A stretch of DNA of 58,935 bases from Sphaerochaeta sp. UBA5849 (GCA_002432715.1 DJGJ01000037.1:1-58935); one strand, 5' to 3'. Counted from the stretch's first letter, positions 51,359 to 58,935 are shown. Translations and numbers: made by a program. Notes: a model not told the origin generated them from the letters alone.

Positions 51359-52675
51359 CTACTGGATTACCTGCCATCCCTTGATTTTGGCAACGAATTC
51401 CAAGGGGCGGATGTAGGAGCCGTACACCACCGACGAGTGGTGGGCGAGTCCGTTGTCCAGCACCAGGTTCAACACCTCCCTGACCGGCCGATCGAATACC
51501 ACCTTCATATACGTACCCTTGAGCAGCTTCTCCATGGGTATGGCTTTCGCCTTCTGCAGGAACATCCTGTATCCACCTCGGGCCGAATCAATGCGAAGTA
51601 CCGAGAGCTCTCCACTCTTGAGTACAAAATCAGCGGTCACACCCTTGCCACCGGCAAAATAGGTGTCAAGACTTCGGTTGCAGACACCATCCCAGAGGTT
51701 GCAGGGGGCCACCCCGCAATGCCAGAAGAGAGCGAAATCCTGTTCGAAATCCACTTGCGAGAAGTCGAAGAGGAAGGGGGTTTCAGCACCAAGGGCCTTG
51801 TGGGCGATCATGGAAAGAGCGCCGTCGATGTCCCCTTCGCAGGCCAGGATGAGGCCTTCCGATTGCAGCAACGACATCGCGGCACAGGGAGAAACCCCGA
51901 AATCGCGGGCGAACTCCGGCCAACAGCGGATTGCCAGGGCACTGAGTCCGTTTGCATGGTAGAAGGCATCAAGTTTTGCAGAGAGCTGAGACACCTTGTC
52001 CAGCTGGTATTCGGACAGGGTGGAGACATCGAAGGTCGCCTCAAGCTGCTTGCGCCGCTGTGCAACCTCCTCGGCATGCACCTCATAGTTGTGCACATCG
52101 GAGAGCTCATAATGATCGACCAAGGCGCCTGTCTGTCCGAAAAGCAGGTTGTCCTGCACCCCGACATTGAAAAACCCATCAGCGCGATACCCGATGATGC
52201 CGATCTTCGCGCCCTTCATCGCCTTGATCACCCTCAGGGCGTCGATCCAATCCTCGTCAACCGCATGTTGGATGATGACTGAATAATCGTTAAAACCACT
52301 CTTGTAGAGGTTGGATGCATTGAGATTCACTCCGCATACCGAATTGAGCCGAATCTTTCCCCCGTTGTACGGCAGTTCGGGCAGGCCCCACAGGAGGACA
52401 GGAACCGAAAGCTCACGCTTGAGCATCAGAATCAGATGTCCGAGATGGAATGTCCCGGAAATGCAGATCAAGCCATCCACATGCTCGCCTGCCAACTTGG
52501 CGGCAGCAGCCATGCCGTCTTCCTGGCTGATCACCAGCTCATCGACAAAGCACCACTGGACCGCCTCGATCTTCTTGAGATCCTGACGGATCTTGGAATA
52601 AAGCTCCCCTGCCGCCTCATAGTCATAGGTTTTTCTTGCAAGGCATACTACTGCTATCTTTACGGGATGTTTCAC
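51359..52675 (-). CDS. FucI/AraA-like sugar isomerase of unknown substrate
   Basis: This 438-residue protein looks like the shorter relatives of L-fucose/L-arabinose isomerase. The conserved metal/active-site layout is recognisable: RCWPEFARDFGVSPCAAMSLLQSEG near residue 270, CEGDIDGALSMIAHKALG near residue 297 and FWHCGVAPCNLW near residue 340. It is the first gene of the importer-sulfoquinovosidase operon and lies directly after a ROK operator. It could be a second aldose-ketose isomerase for sulfosugars, beside the DUF4867 protein. The start is a GTG at 52675 with AAGGAG seven bases upstream; an in-frame TTG at 52711 is rejected. Confidence 0.7.
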   Translation of the reverse strand: MKHPVKIAVVCLARKTYDYEAAGELYSKIRQDLKKIEAVQWCFVDELVISQEDGMAAAAKLAGEHVDGLICISGTFHLGHLILMLKRELSVPVLLWGLPELPYNGGKIRLNSVCGVNLNASNLYKSGFNDYSVIIQHAVDEDWIDALRVIKAMKGAKIGIIGYRADGFFNVGVQDNLLFGQTGALVDHYELSDVHNYEVHAEEVAQRRKQLEATFDVSTLSEYQLDKVSQLSAKLDAFYHANGLSALAIRCWPEFARDFGVSPCAAMSLLQSEGLILACEGDIDGALSMIAHKALGAETPFLFDFSQVDFEQDFALFWHCGVAPCNLWDGVCNRSLDTYFAGGKGVTADFVLKSGELSVLRIDSARGGYRMFLQKAKAIPMEKLLKGTYMKVVFDRPVREVLNLVLDNGLAHHSSVVYGSYIRPLEFVAKIKGWQVIQ

Positions 52676-52727
52676 GCTTGACTCCTTATGGATGGAAAAG
52701 GGGAAGGCCAAGCTTCACCCTATATAG

Positions 52728-52772
52728 TTACTTTCCATAAGTAAGTAAATACTACAATAGTTGTTTCGTCAA
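52728..52772 (-). promoter_or_regulatory. ROK-operator promoter 1 (importer-sulfoquinovosidase operon)
   Basis: On the minus strand -35 TTGACG (52767-52772), a 17-bp spacer and -10 TTTACT (52744-52749) are followed by the operator TTACTTATGGAAAGTAA (52728-52744). The operator is a perfect 6-bp inverted repeat with 5-nt spacer, and its first T is the last base of the -10. The same operator in the same geometry occurs at 54042-54058. Confidence 0.75.
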
Positions 52773-52788
52773 TGAAAACTTTCGTTTT

Positions 52789-53952
52789 TCAGCGGAAATA
52801 CTCTTGGAGCACCAAATCGCTCGCCCCCTTTTGGGCAAGCAACGGGTCATAGGCGGTAGCGAAAATCTGCGGGGTTTCCGAGCAGAATGCATCAGGTTCG
52901 CTCAGCAGGTGTTCAACGTGTTCACGCAAGGCCTGGGCGATGGTTTCACAACACCCTACAAACAGGAAGGATTTCGGAGCCAGCAGACGGGTGAGAACCT
53001 TCATTGCGATGACCAGGTACCCGGCAGCCCGTTCGATGGTCCGCTTTGCCACCCCATCACCGTTTTGGAGTTTCTCTTCAAGCCCTTCGAACAGAGCGAG
53101 CCTGAGCTCTACGGAATTCGGGTCCAGGTCCTGCAGATACGCCTGCAGGCAGCCGCGGCTGCCGCAACTGCATCGGGGCCCGTCACTGTCAATCGGGATG
53201 TGGCCGCACTCGATCGTCTGGTTCTGGCTGTTTATGTAAATCTCATCGTCATGCACGAAGGCACCATTCACGCCGGTCCTGAGCAGGAAGGTGAACATGC
53301 TGCCCTGGTGGTCGAATCCGCCGTAGCGGTACTCGCTGAAAGCAAGGGCGCTGCAGTTGTTGTGGATCATTACCGCAAGTCCGAGCCGCCTCGAAAGCTC
53401 ATCGACCAAGGCAATATCCTTCATACCCTCGATACGGGGATAGTAGCGCACCCGCTTGCGGGCGAGGTCGACCTGGCCGGGGGCTGCCACCCCCACCCCG
53501 ATGATCTTCTGCTTGGGAATGGAGAGTTCGTCCAGTATCCGATGAATCTCGTCTACGATGAGGTCGATGACCTGGCCCGCCTGCACAGATTCGGAAAGCG
53601 GGTGCATTACCGAATATATGCGTTCCCCTTGGAAGTCGAAGACGCCAAGGGAGAGAAAGGCGGTCCAAAATTCAAGACCGATGGTATACCGGGCATGCTT
53701 GGATACCACATACAGAACCGGTCTCCTTCCCTTCTTTGCCACGATCTCCTCTGCATTGCCCTGGGCGGGGACAATCAAGCCTTCTTCTTCCAAGGAGGTG
53801 AAGATGCGAAAAATGGTCGGAGCTTTCAACCCGGTTTTTTGCACCACCTCCGATTGGCTGATGCCCGCATCCCTGGAAGCATGGATGAGGGAGAGCACCA
53901 TATTCTGATTATGGACTCGTAGATCTGATGCCCTCAGTGGATTTCCTTGCAT
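52789..53952 (-). CDS. ROK-family transcriptional repressor
   Basis: The 387-residue NagC/XylR-type regulator has an N-terminal winged helix (NQNMVLSLIHASRDAGISQSEVVQKTGLKAPTIFRIFTSLEEEGLI) followed by a ROK sugar-kinase-like domain. The ROK zinc motif is present as CSCGSRGCLQAYL near residue 252, preceded by ECGHIPIDSDGPR. GGGAGGG precedes the ATG. It lies between the two sulfosugar operons, and matched operators lie at both of their promoters, so it very likely controls the whole locus with a sulfosugar as inducer (inferred). Confidence 0.88.
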   Translation of the reverse strand: MQGNPLRASDLRVHNQNMVLSLIHASRDAGISQSEVVQKTGLKAPTIFRIFTSLEEEGLIVPAQGNAEEIVAKKGRRPVLYVVSKHARYTIGLEFWTAFLSLGVFDFQGERIYSVMHPLSESVQAGQVIDLIVDEIHRILDELSIPKQKIIGVGVAAPGQVDLARKRVRYYPRIEGMKDIALVDELSRRLGLAVMIHNNCSALAFSEYRYGGFDHQGSMFTFLLRTGVNGAFVHDDEIYINSQNQTIECGHIPIDSDGPRCSCGSRGCLQAYLQDLDPNSVELRLALFEGLEEKLQNGDGVAKRTIERAAGYLVIAMKVLTRLLAPKSFLFVGCCETIAQALREHVEHLLSEPDAFCSETPQIFATAYDPLLAQKGASDLVLQEYFR

Positions 53953-54013
53953 TGCACCCTCCCTTGTGCGACCAGTCTAATCCCATCGATGAAAAAAATC
54001 CACAAGAAGTGGC

Positions 54014-54058
54014 TTTACAAGCAAGAAGGAATGCAATATATTTACTTTCACTAAGTAA
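54014..54058 (+). promoter_or_regulatory. ROK-operator promoter 2 (transketolase operon)
   Basis: A -35 TTTACA (54014-54019), a 17-bp spacer and -10 TATATT (54037-54042) are followed by the operator TTACTTTCACTAAGTAA (54042-54058), again a perfect 6-bp inverted repeat with 5-nt spacer that shares one base with the -10. It lies between the divergent ROK and transketolase genes, so it may also serve autoregulation. Confidence 0.8.
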
Positions 54059-54077
54059 CTAAAAGAGAGGTACCTTC

Positions 54078-54899
54078 ATGCTCACCTCGCAACAACTGCG
54101 GCAACTGTCGGATTTTGCCAAGGAAATCCGCAAGAAAACCCTGTATACGATTGGAAATCTCGGTGTCGGACACATCGGAGGCGCTCTTTCAATCGCAGAC
54201 CTGCTGGCTCTGCTGTACGGAAAGGTCATGCGTGTGGACGCGGCCAATCCCCATTGGGAAGACCGGGACCTGCTGGTCTTATCCAAAGGACATGCAGGAC
54301 CGGCGTTGTACGCAACGCTGGCGCTCAAGGGATTCTTCCCCCTTGCAGAGCTGGATACACTCAACCAGGGAGGAACCAACCTTCCCAGCCACTGCGACCG
54401 GACCAAGACAGCGGGAATCGACATGACCACAGGCTCTCTCGGCCAGGGCCTGTCAGCCGCCTGCGGTCTTGCCTATGCAGGGAAAATCGATAAAAAGGAC
54501 CGCTATGTCTATGCCGTCATCGGCGACGGGGAGAGTCAGGAAGGACAAAACTGGGAGGCTGCCTTTTTTGCCGCCCATTACAAGCTTGCACACCTCATCG
54601 CCTTCACCGACTACAACAAAATGCAGATCGACGGCCTTACCGATGACATCATGAGCCTCGGCGACATCGAAATGAAATGGAAGAGCTTCGGTTGGTTCAC
54701 CCAGCGCGTTGACGGCCATGATCTTGCAGCGATGGATGCAGCCATCCAGAAGGCAAAAGAGCAATCGGATAAACCTGCGATGATCATCTTGGATACCATC
54801 AAGGGAAAGGGAGCCTCCTTCTGCGAAAACAAGGTGACCAACCACAATATGAACTTCGATCTGCAAACCGCCAAAGCGGCGATTGCCGAGCTGGGATGA
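54078..54899 (+). CDS. sqwG: Transketolase N-terminal subunit (sulfofructose transketolase, SqwG-like)
   Basis: This 273-residue N-terminal (TPP pyrophosphate-binding) half of a split transketolase shows NLGVGHIGGALSIADLLALLYG near residue 28, SKGHAGPALYATLALKG, TGSLGQGLSAACGLAYAGK and the TPP motif GDGESQEGQNWEAAFFA near residue 148. In the sulfo-TK pathway SqwGH moves a C2 unit from 6-deoxy-6-sulfofructose, then from sulfoerythrulose, to glyceraldehyde 3-phosphate. A split transketolase alone is not specific, since pentose versions exist. The call rests on the neighbours. AGAGAGG lies upstream of the ATG. Confidence 0.82.
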   Translation: MLTSQQLRQLSDFAKEIRKKTLYTIGNLGVGHIGGALSIADLLALLYGKVMRVDAANPHWEDRDLLVLSKGHAGPALYATLALKGFFPLAELDTLNQGGTNLPSHCDRTKTAGIDMTTGSLGQGLSAACGLAYAGKIDKKDRYVYAVIGDGESQEGQNWEAAFFAAHYKLAHLIAFTDYNKMQIDGLTDDIMSLGDIEMKWKSFGWFTQRVDGHDLAAMDAAIQKAKEQSDKPAMIILDTIKGKGASFCENKVTNHNMNFDLQTAKAAIAELG

Positions 54900-54909
54900 G
54901 GAGGAGATG

Positions 54910-55860
54910 ATGGAAACCAAAGAGATGCGCGCAGTCTACTGCGATACCCTTATCGAGCTTGCACAAGCAGATGACCGGATCATGGTGGTCGAAGCTGATT
55001 TGATGCGGGCAAGCGGGACCATGGCTTTCAAGCAGATGTTCCCTGAACGCGCTGTCGACGTCGGTGTCGCCGAGGCGAACCTCGTCGGAGTGAGCGCCGG
55101 TCTGAGCGCAGCAGGGAAGATTCCCTTCGCAGCCACCTTCGGCTGTTTTGCCTCCAGACGGGTATTCGACCAGTTCTTCATCTCGGCCAACTATGCAAAA
55201 TTGAACGTGAAGCTGGTGGGAACCGACCCCGGCATCAGCGCCGCCTTCAACGGGGGAACGCACATGCCCTTTGAGGATATCGGCCTGATGCGCATGATTC
55301 CGGGCCTGTACATCATCGAGCCGTCCGACCCGGTGAGCCTGAAGGCATTGGTCAAAGCGTGTGCCGCCCACCAAGGGTGCACCTACATGCGCCTCCACCG
55401 CAAAGCAGTCCCTGCCCTGTATGAAGCAGGTGAATCCTTCACCTTGGGCAAGGGCAAGGTGCTCAGCGACGGGCGGGATGTCACCATCATCGCCCTCGGA
55501 GCCATCATGGTTGGTGAAGCGATCAAGGCACGAGAGCTTCTCAAGCAGGAAGGCCTGGATGCAGCGGTTATCGACATGCACACCGTCAAGCCCTTGGATG
55601 AGGAGCTCGTCCTCTCCTATGCAAAGAAAACCGGCTGCATCGTAACGGCCGAGAATCATCAGACAGCAGGAGGCTTGGGCTCTGCAGTTGCAAACTTGCT
55701 TTCACAAACCCATCCCACACCGATGGCGATGGTGGGCATCCACGATGAATTCGGCCAGGTTGGTACGCAATCTTGGCTGGCTGAGCACTACCGTCTCACT
55801 GCACAAGAAATCACACGCAAGGCTCTGGCATTGGTACAGAGCGCAAGGAGGAATGCATGA
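54910..55860 (+). CDS. sqwH: Transketolase C-terminal subunit (sulfofructose transketolase, SqwH-like)
   Basis: This 316-residue partner carries the TPP pyrimidine-binding and C-terminal domains. It has DVGVAEANLVGVSAGLSAAGKIPFAATFGCFASRRVFDQ near residue 50 with the cofactor-activating Glu, DPGISAAFNGGTHMPFEDIGLMR near residue 108, YMRLHRKAVP and the C-terminal VTAENHQTAGGLGSAV. AGGAGG lies five bases before the ATG at 54910; ATG 54907 is an equally in-frame alternative. It follows SqwG by ten bases and overlaps the RpiB-like gene in ATGA. Confidence 0.82.
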   Translation: METKEMRAVYCDTLIELAQADDRIMVVEADLMRASGTMAFKQMFPERAVDVGVAEANLVGVSAGLSAAGKIPFAATFGCFASRRVFDQFFISANYAKLNVKLVGTDPGISAAFNGGTHMPFEDIGLMRMIPGLYIIEPSDPVSLKALVKACAAHQGCTYMRLHRKAVPALYEAGESFTLGKGKVLSDGRDVTIIALGAIMVGEAIKARELLKQEGLDAAVIDMHTVKPLDEELVLSYAKKTGCIVTAENHQTAGGLGSAVANLLSQTHPTPMAMVGIHDEFGQVGTQSWLAEHYRLTAQEITRKALALVQSARRNA

Positions 55861-56327
55861 CCATAGCAATAGCAAGCGATCTCAGCGGGTTTCCCCTCAA
55901 GAAGGAGTTGGCTGAACATCTGAAAGAAAGCGGATACACCGTCCTCGATTTCGGCATCGAGAGCGAGAACGCACCACAACCCTATTTCATTCAGGCTCCC
56001 AAGGTGGCAAAGGCGATCCAGGAGGGAAAGGCCGAGAAAGGAATCCTGATCTGCGGCACCGGCCAGGGAATGGCCATCGTGGCAAACAAGCACAAAGGCA
56101 TCTATGCATGCGTGGTGGATGACATTTTCAGTGCAGAACGGGCCAAGATCGTGAACAATGCAAACGTCATCACCCTCGGAGGCTGGATCACCGCACCCTT
56201 TGTCGGCAAGCAAATCGTCGATGCATGGCTTGCCATGGGCTTCACCCAGAAGATGGAGTTCAAGAAGGACTTCTTGACCAATGCCTTCGCACAGGTGCAG
56301 GCCATCGAAGAGGAGAATCTCAAATGA
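55857..56327 (+). CDS. sqwI: RpiB-like isomerase lacking phosphate ligands (sulfoerythrose isomerase, SqwI-like)
   Basis: This 156-residue RpiB/LacAB-family isomerase keeps the catalytic Cys66 and Thr68 (ILICGTGQGMAIVANK) and Asp8. From my recall of E. coli RpiB, residues that hold the sugar and phosphate are changed: His10 to Leu9, His99 to Val99, Arg133 to Met133 and Arg137 to Lys137, and the GGRH motif is missing. A substrate without phosphate is therefore likely, which fits 4-deoxy-4-sulfoerythrose to sulfoerythrulose isomerisation between the two transketolase steps. AAGGAGG precedes the ATG. Confidence 0.82.
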   Translation: MTIAIASDLSGFPLKKELAEHLKESGYTVLDFGIESENAPQPYFIQAPKVAKAIQEGKAEKGILICGTGQGMAIVANKHKGIYACVVDDIFSAERAKIVNNANVITLGGWITAPFVGKQIVDAWLAMGFTQKMEFKKDFLTNAFAQVQAIEEENLK

Positions 56328-57493
56328 TCGAAAGCTTGGCAAGCTCGGTTCATATCCTCAGCTTTGCCAATCTGAGTGGGAAAACCCTTGCACAGATTCT
56401 CCAGTTTTCGGCAAACAAGGAAGACGGGCTCACCGTCTGCGCAGTCATCGACGGCGCCCCGATTCCTGGCAAGGACACCCTGCTGGAGGAATTGGCCGGC
56501 TGTGCCCAAGTCAGGATCTTCAATGAGATCCAGCCGAATCCCCGTTCCGTGGATATCATGCGCATGTATGAGGATCCGCGGTTTGCATCGTGCGATGTCG
56601 TACTGGGCATCGGCGGTGGCAGCACCCTCGACTCGGCCAAGGCGCTTGCCATGCTCGCCGCCAACGGGGGAAGCCTTGATGAGTACCTCACAAACAAACC
56701 GAAGCGGCACATCACCGAACGTTCAAAGCCGCTGGTCCTGATCCCCACCACCGCCGGCACCGGCTCGGAAGTCACCAAGGTGGGGGTCTACACCGCCGAA
56801 ACCGGAAGGAAGTACACCCTTGGCTCTCCTCTGATGACCGCCCATGCCGCAGTTTTGGTCGCATCCCTGCTCGATACTGTTCCACCTTCACTTTGTGCAG
56901 CCACCGGCCTGGATGCCCTGGACCATGCCTTGGAGTCAATCTGGAACAAGAACAGCACTCCCATCACCAGAACGATAGCCCGCCAAGCCGCCATCGATAT
57001 CCTGGAAACACTTCCAAAGCTGTATAAGGCTATCAAGGGGCAGAGCCCGGAAAGACGGGAACTCTCCCAGGCAATGCTTACGGCATCCACAAAAGCCGGA
57101 ATCGCCTTCAACATCACCGGGACTGCCGCCGGCCATGCCATCTCCTTTGTCCTCAGTGAGGATTGGCATGTTCCCCATGGCCTTGCATGCGCCTTCACGT
57201 TGCTGGAAATCTTCGACCGGGCGGCGCAGGATGAGACGAATCGAACAGAGCTGGCCAGGATCGGCAAGCATTTCCACCCCGCCCTCAGCACCGGGCAAGC
57301 CATTGCCGCTCTGAGAGGCGACATCGCCACTTTGATGCAGGATCTTGGTATTCCAACCAGGTTCGCCGACATCGGCGTCGAGCTCAGAGACCCCTCGGTC
57401 TTTGACCGCTGCCTCGACGATCCAAAGCTGCTCAACCAGAAACCATCGCTTTCCAGAGAGGACCTTCACCGAATCATCGAGGCAAAGCGGTGA
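56324..57493 (+). CDS. sqwF: Iron-type alcohol dehydrogenase (sulfoacetaldehyde reductase, SqwF-like)
   Basis: This 389-residue group III metal-dependent alcohol dehydrogenase has a cofactor loop GIGGGSTLDSAKALAML near residue 98, PTTAGTGSEVTKVGVY near residue 140 and metal ligands in GLDALDHALESIW near residue 200 and AGHAISFVLSEDWHVPHGLACA near residue 270. In the sulfo-TK route a dehydrogenase of this family reduces sulfoacetaldehyde to isethionate and regenerates NAD+. The absence of an acylating sulfoacetaldehyde dehydrogenase nearby favours isethionate over sulfoacetate. The start at 56324 overlaps the isomerase stop as ATGA. Confidence 0.82.
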   Translation: MIESLASSVHILSFANLSGKTLAQILQFSANKEDGLTVCAVIDGAPIPGKDTLLEELAGCAQVRIFNEIQPNPRSVDIMRMYEDPRFASCDVVLGIGGGSTLDSAKALAMLAANGGSLDEYLTNKPKRHITERSKPLVLIPTTAGTGSEVTKVGVYTAETGRKYTLGSPLMTAHAAVLVASLLDTVPPSLCAATGLDALDHALESIWNKNSTPITRTIARQAAIDILETLPKLYKAIKGQSPERRELSQAMLTASTKAGIAFNITGTAAGHAISFVLSEDWHVPHGLACAFTLLEIFDRAAQDETNRTELARIGKHFHPALSTGQAIAALRGDIATLMQDLGIPTRFADIGVELRDPSVFDRCLDDPKLLNQKPSLSREDLHRIIEAKR

Positions 57494-58233
57494 GTGCGGT
57501 TCTTGCAAGCGGCGTGGTCGTCCTGATCACCCATGCCCTGGAAGCTGTGACCGGGTTCGGATGCGCAGTCCTTGCCATGCCGTTTGTCAGCGCCCTGCTC
57601 GGGGTGAAGACTGCGGTGAAAGTCATTACCATCCTCGCATGGTTGCTGGCCTTGTATCTGGCTGTACGGAATGTTCGCAGGATTGACTTCAAGCAATATG
57701 CCGTCATCACAGCTTGCATGCTTGCCGGTCTTCCCTTCGGCATGTATCTCTTCCGCAGCCAGGACACTTCTTCTCTCTCGATGATTCTGGCCGTATTCAT
57801 CGTTCTTGTCTCAGTCAGCCAGCTGTACCGGCTTGTGCGCAAACAGGAACAGGGTGGCATTCCTCAAGGAAAGCGGGCCCTGCCCTACTACGCGCTGCTT
57901 GTCCTGGGAGGAGTTGTACATGGCCTTTTCTCCTCCGGCGGACCCTTGGTGGTGCTGTATGCCACCCGCGCCCTGCCGGACAAGGGTTCCTTCAGGGCTA
58001 CGCTCTGCCTGTTGTGGGCCACGCTCAACACCATCATCATTGCAACATACCTTGGCGAGGGCTCTCTCGACCAAAACACCCTGAAAACGACGGCCCTGCT
58101 CATACCCTTCATTGTTGCGGGGGTGGTCATCGGAGAACGGGTGCACAACAAAGTCGATGAGCGCAAGTTCTCCCTTATCGTATTCTCCATGCTCTTGTTG
58201 ACTGGAATCTTCATGTTGATAGGTACGAGGTAA
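57490..58233 (+). CDS. TauE/SafE-family sulfonate exporter
   Basis: This 247-residue membrane protein has about eight hydrophobic helices and the family pattern VLITHALEAVTGFGCAVLAMPFVSALLGVKTAVKVITIL, a paired second repeat GGVVHGLFSSGGPLVVLYATRALPDKGSFRATL, and IVAGVVIGERVHNKVDERKF. TauE/SafE proteins export sulfite or organosulfonates and occur in most sulfoglycolysis clusters. Export of isethionate is the natural job here (inferred). It starts at a GTG (57490) that overlaps the dehydrogenase stop as GTGA. Confidence 0.85.
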   Translation: MSAVLASGVVVLITHALEAVTGFGCAVLAMPFVSALLGVKTAVKVITILAWLLALYLAVRNVRRIDFKQYAVITACMLAGLPFGMYLFRSQDTSSLSMILAVFIVLVSVSQLYRLVRKQEQGGIPQGKRALPYYALLVLGGVVHGLFSSGGPLVVLYATRALPDKGSFRATLCLLWATLNTIIIATYLGEGSLDQNTLKTTALLIPFIVAGVVIGERVHNKVDERKFSLIVFSMLLLTGIFMLIGTR

Positions 58234-58236
58234 ACC

Positions 58237-58935
58237 ATGCAATCAGCTTTCTATCACATTCCCCATGCATTGATCAGTGCGAATCCCCATTTCATGATCC
58301 ATCGCATCGACTCCTCACGATTCACCCAGTACGGGACCTTGCTGCCAAACCTGAAGGTTGACGACCTACTTGAAACAGCACAAAGACTTACCGCCATTCC
58401 CCAAGAGGGAAACATCTATGTCGCTTCACTGCCGGAGTTGGAAGTGCTCGATGAAGCCAAGTGCCTGTCAGCGTACTTTGAAGGAGAGGAAATCCAGGTG
58501 GGGTACTGCAACGGACGCAACAGATCGATCAACGGCGCAGAGTACCACAAGAGCCCTGAGCTTTTCATCGCAGTGACCGACTGCCTGCAGTTTCTGACTC
58601 CTTTCACCCAGCTGAAGGACTTCAATTCAGTCCACACCAATGCAGCGGAACTCTTTTACTTTCCCAAGGGCTCGGTTGCACTCATCAAGGCCAAGGTGCT
58701 GCACCTGGCTCCGCTGTGCGTGCACCAGGAGGGCTTCAAATCCATCATTGTCCTTCCAAAGGGTACGAATGAGCCATTGGGTGAAGAAGGCCGGTATAGG
58801 GAGAACACCGACGAGGACAGGTTGCTGTTCAAGCAGAACAAATGGATGCTCGCCCATCCGGCGCGCATCCAACTCACTTCCCAAGGAGTGAAAATCGGTC
58901 TTGAGGGAGAGAACCTGAGCATCAAGCCGCTTTGA
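58237..58935 (+). CDS. sqwD: DUF4867-family protein (sulfoquinovose isomerase, SqwD-like)
   Basis: This 232-residue cupin-like protein has the DUF4867 blocks GNIYVASLPELE near residue 59, GYCNGRNRSINGAEYHKSPELFIAVTDCLQFL near residue 89, YFPKGSVALI near residue 142, IIVLPKGTNEPLG near residue 168 and LFKQNKWMLAHPARIQL near residue 192. As I recall, SQ-isomerases of the sulfo-transaldolase and sulfo-TK pathways belong to this family and convert sulfoquinovose to 6-deoxy-6-sulfofructose. It starts three bases after the exporter stop and its TGA is the last codon of the window, so the operon may continue. Confidence 0.8.
   Translation: MQSAFYHIPHALISANPHFMIHRIDSSRFTQYGTLLPNLKVDDLLETAQRLTAIPQEGNIYVASLPELEVLDEAKCLSAYFEGEEIQVGYCNGRNRSINGAEYHKSPELFIAVTDCLQFLTPFTQLKDFNSVHTNAAELFYFPKGSVALIKAKVLHLAPLCVHQEGFKSIIVLPKGTNEPLGEEGRYRENTDEDRLLFKQNKWMLAHPARIQLTSQGVKIGLEGENLSIKPL

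Noticed and set aside
54078..56327. Ordinary pentose-phosphate operon (split transketolase plus ribose-5-phosphate isomerase B)
   Set aside because: The RpiB-like protein lacks the phosphate ligands, and the operon continues with Fe-ADH, TauE exporter and DUF4867 and shares its operator with the sulfoquinovosidase operon.
1..58935. CRISPR arrays, tRNA/rRNA genes, insertion sequences, prophage or integrase genes
   Set aside because: I looked for tandem repeats, transposase or integrase features and RNA gene landmarks and saw none; intergenic gaps are too short for most of them.

Overview
The window reads as a chromosomal segment of a saccharolytic, fermentative bacterium. Its gene content, shared by free-living non-spiral spirochetes, and its mid-50s GC coding style suggest Sphaerochaeta or a close relative. 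That assignment is inferred from gene content and was not tested by a search. I saw no rRNA, tRNA, CRISPR array, phage or insertion sequence. Nearly all of the window is coding, with many ATGA or short stop/start overlaps.

Layout. (1) 1-2826: 3' part of a SNF2 helicase. (2) 2872-23544: a large L-rhamnose locus. One minus-strand run encodes an RbsABC-type importer (binding protein, ATPase, two permeases), the mutarotase RhaM, a DeoR regulator, a complete 2-oxo acid dehydrogenase complex (E2, E3, fused E1), a PHP-domain protein, an SDR, a zinc dehydrogenase and rhamnulokinase. A second minus run encodes rhamnose isomerase, a class II aldolase and a BASS-family transporter. A divergent AraC regulator lies beside rhaA. 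The two runs share a 64-bp promoter block, and DeoR-type boxes mark an internal promoter. (3) 23545-25898: fucose mutarotase and fucose isomerase, with a LacI-type operator between them. (4) 26030-38224: housekeeping and miscellaneous genes (AddA/AddB-like nuclease pair, CPBP protease, enolase, a UPF0158-GNAT protein) plus a decayed secreted-protein gene. (5) 38284-42535: a NagB-like protein and the hexuronate genes uxuA, GntR regulator and uxuB. (6) 42563-46205: YitT, LrgAB, a nitroreductase and a membrane-anchored nuclease.

(7) 46199-58935 is the most interesting part. It is a sulfosugar locus that fits the sulfoglycolytic transketolase (sulfo-TK) route for sulfoquinovose (SQ). It contains a GH31 enzyme with every SQ-recognition residue of E. 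coli YihQ, an ABC importer without its ATPase, and a FucI-like isomerase. A ROK regulator follows, then a split transketolase, an RpiB-like isomerase stripped of phosphate ligands, an Fe-type alcohol dehydrogenase, a TauE-family exporter and a DUF4867 protein. The predicted flow is SQ glycoside -> SQ -> sulfofructose -> (two transketolase steps with one isomerisation) -> sulfoacetaldehyde -> isethionate, which is exported. Xylulose-5-phosphate feeds central metabolism.

Two identical-geometry ROK operators (TTACTTTCNNTAAGTAA and its reverse) each overlap the last base of a -10 box. They tie the two divergent halves of the locus into one regulon.
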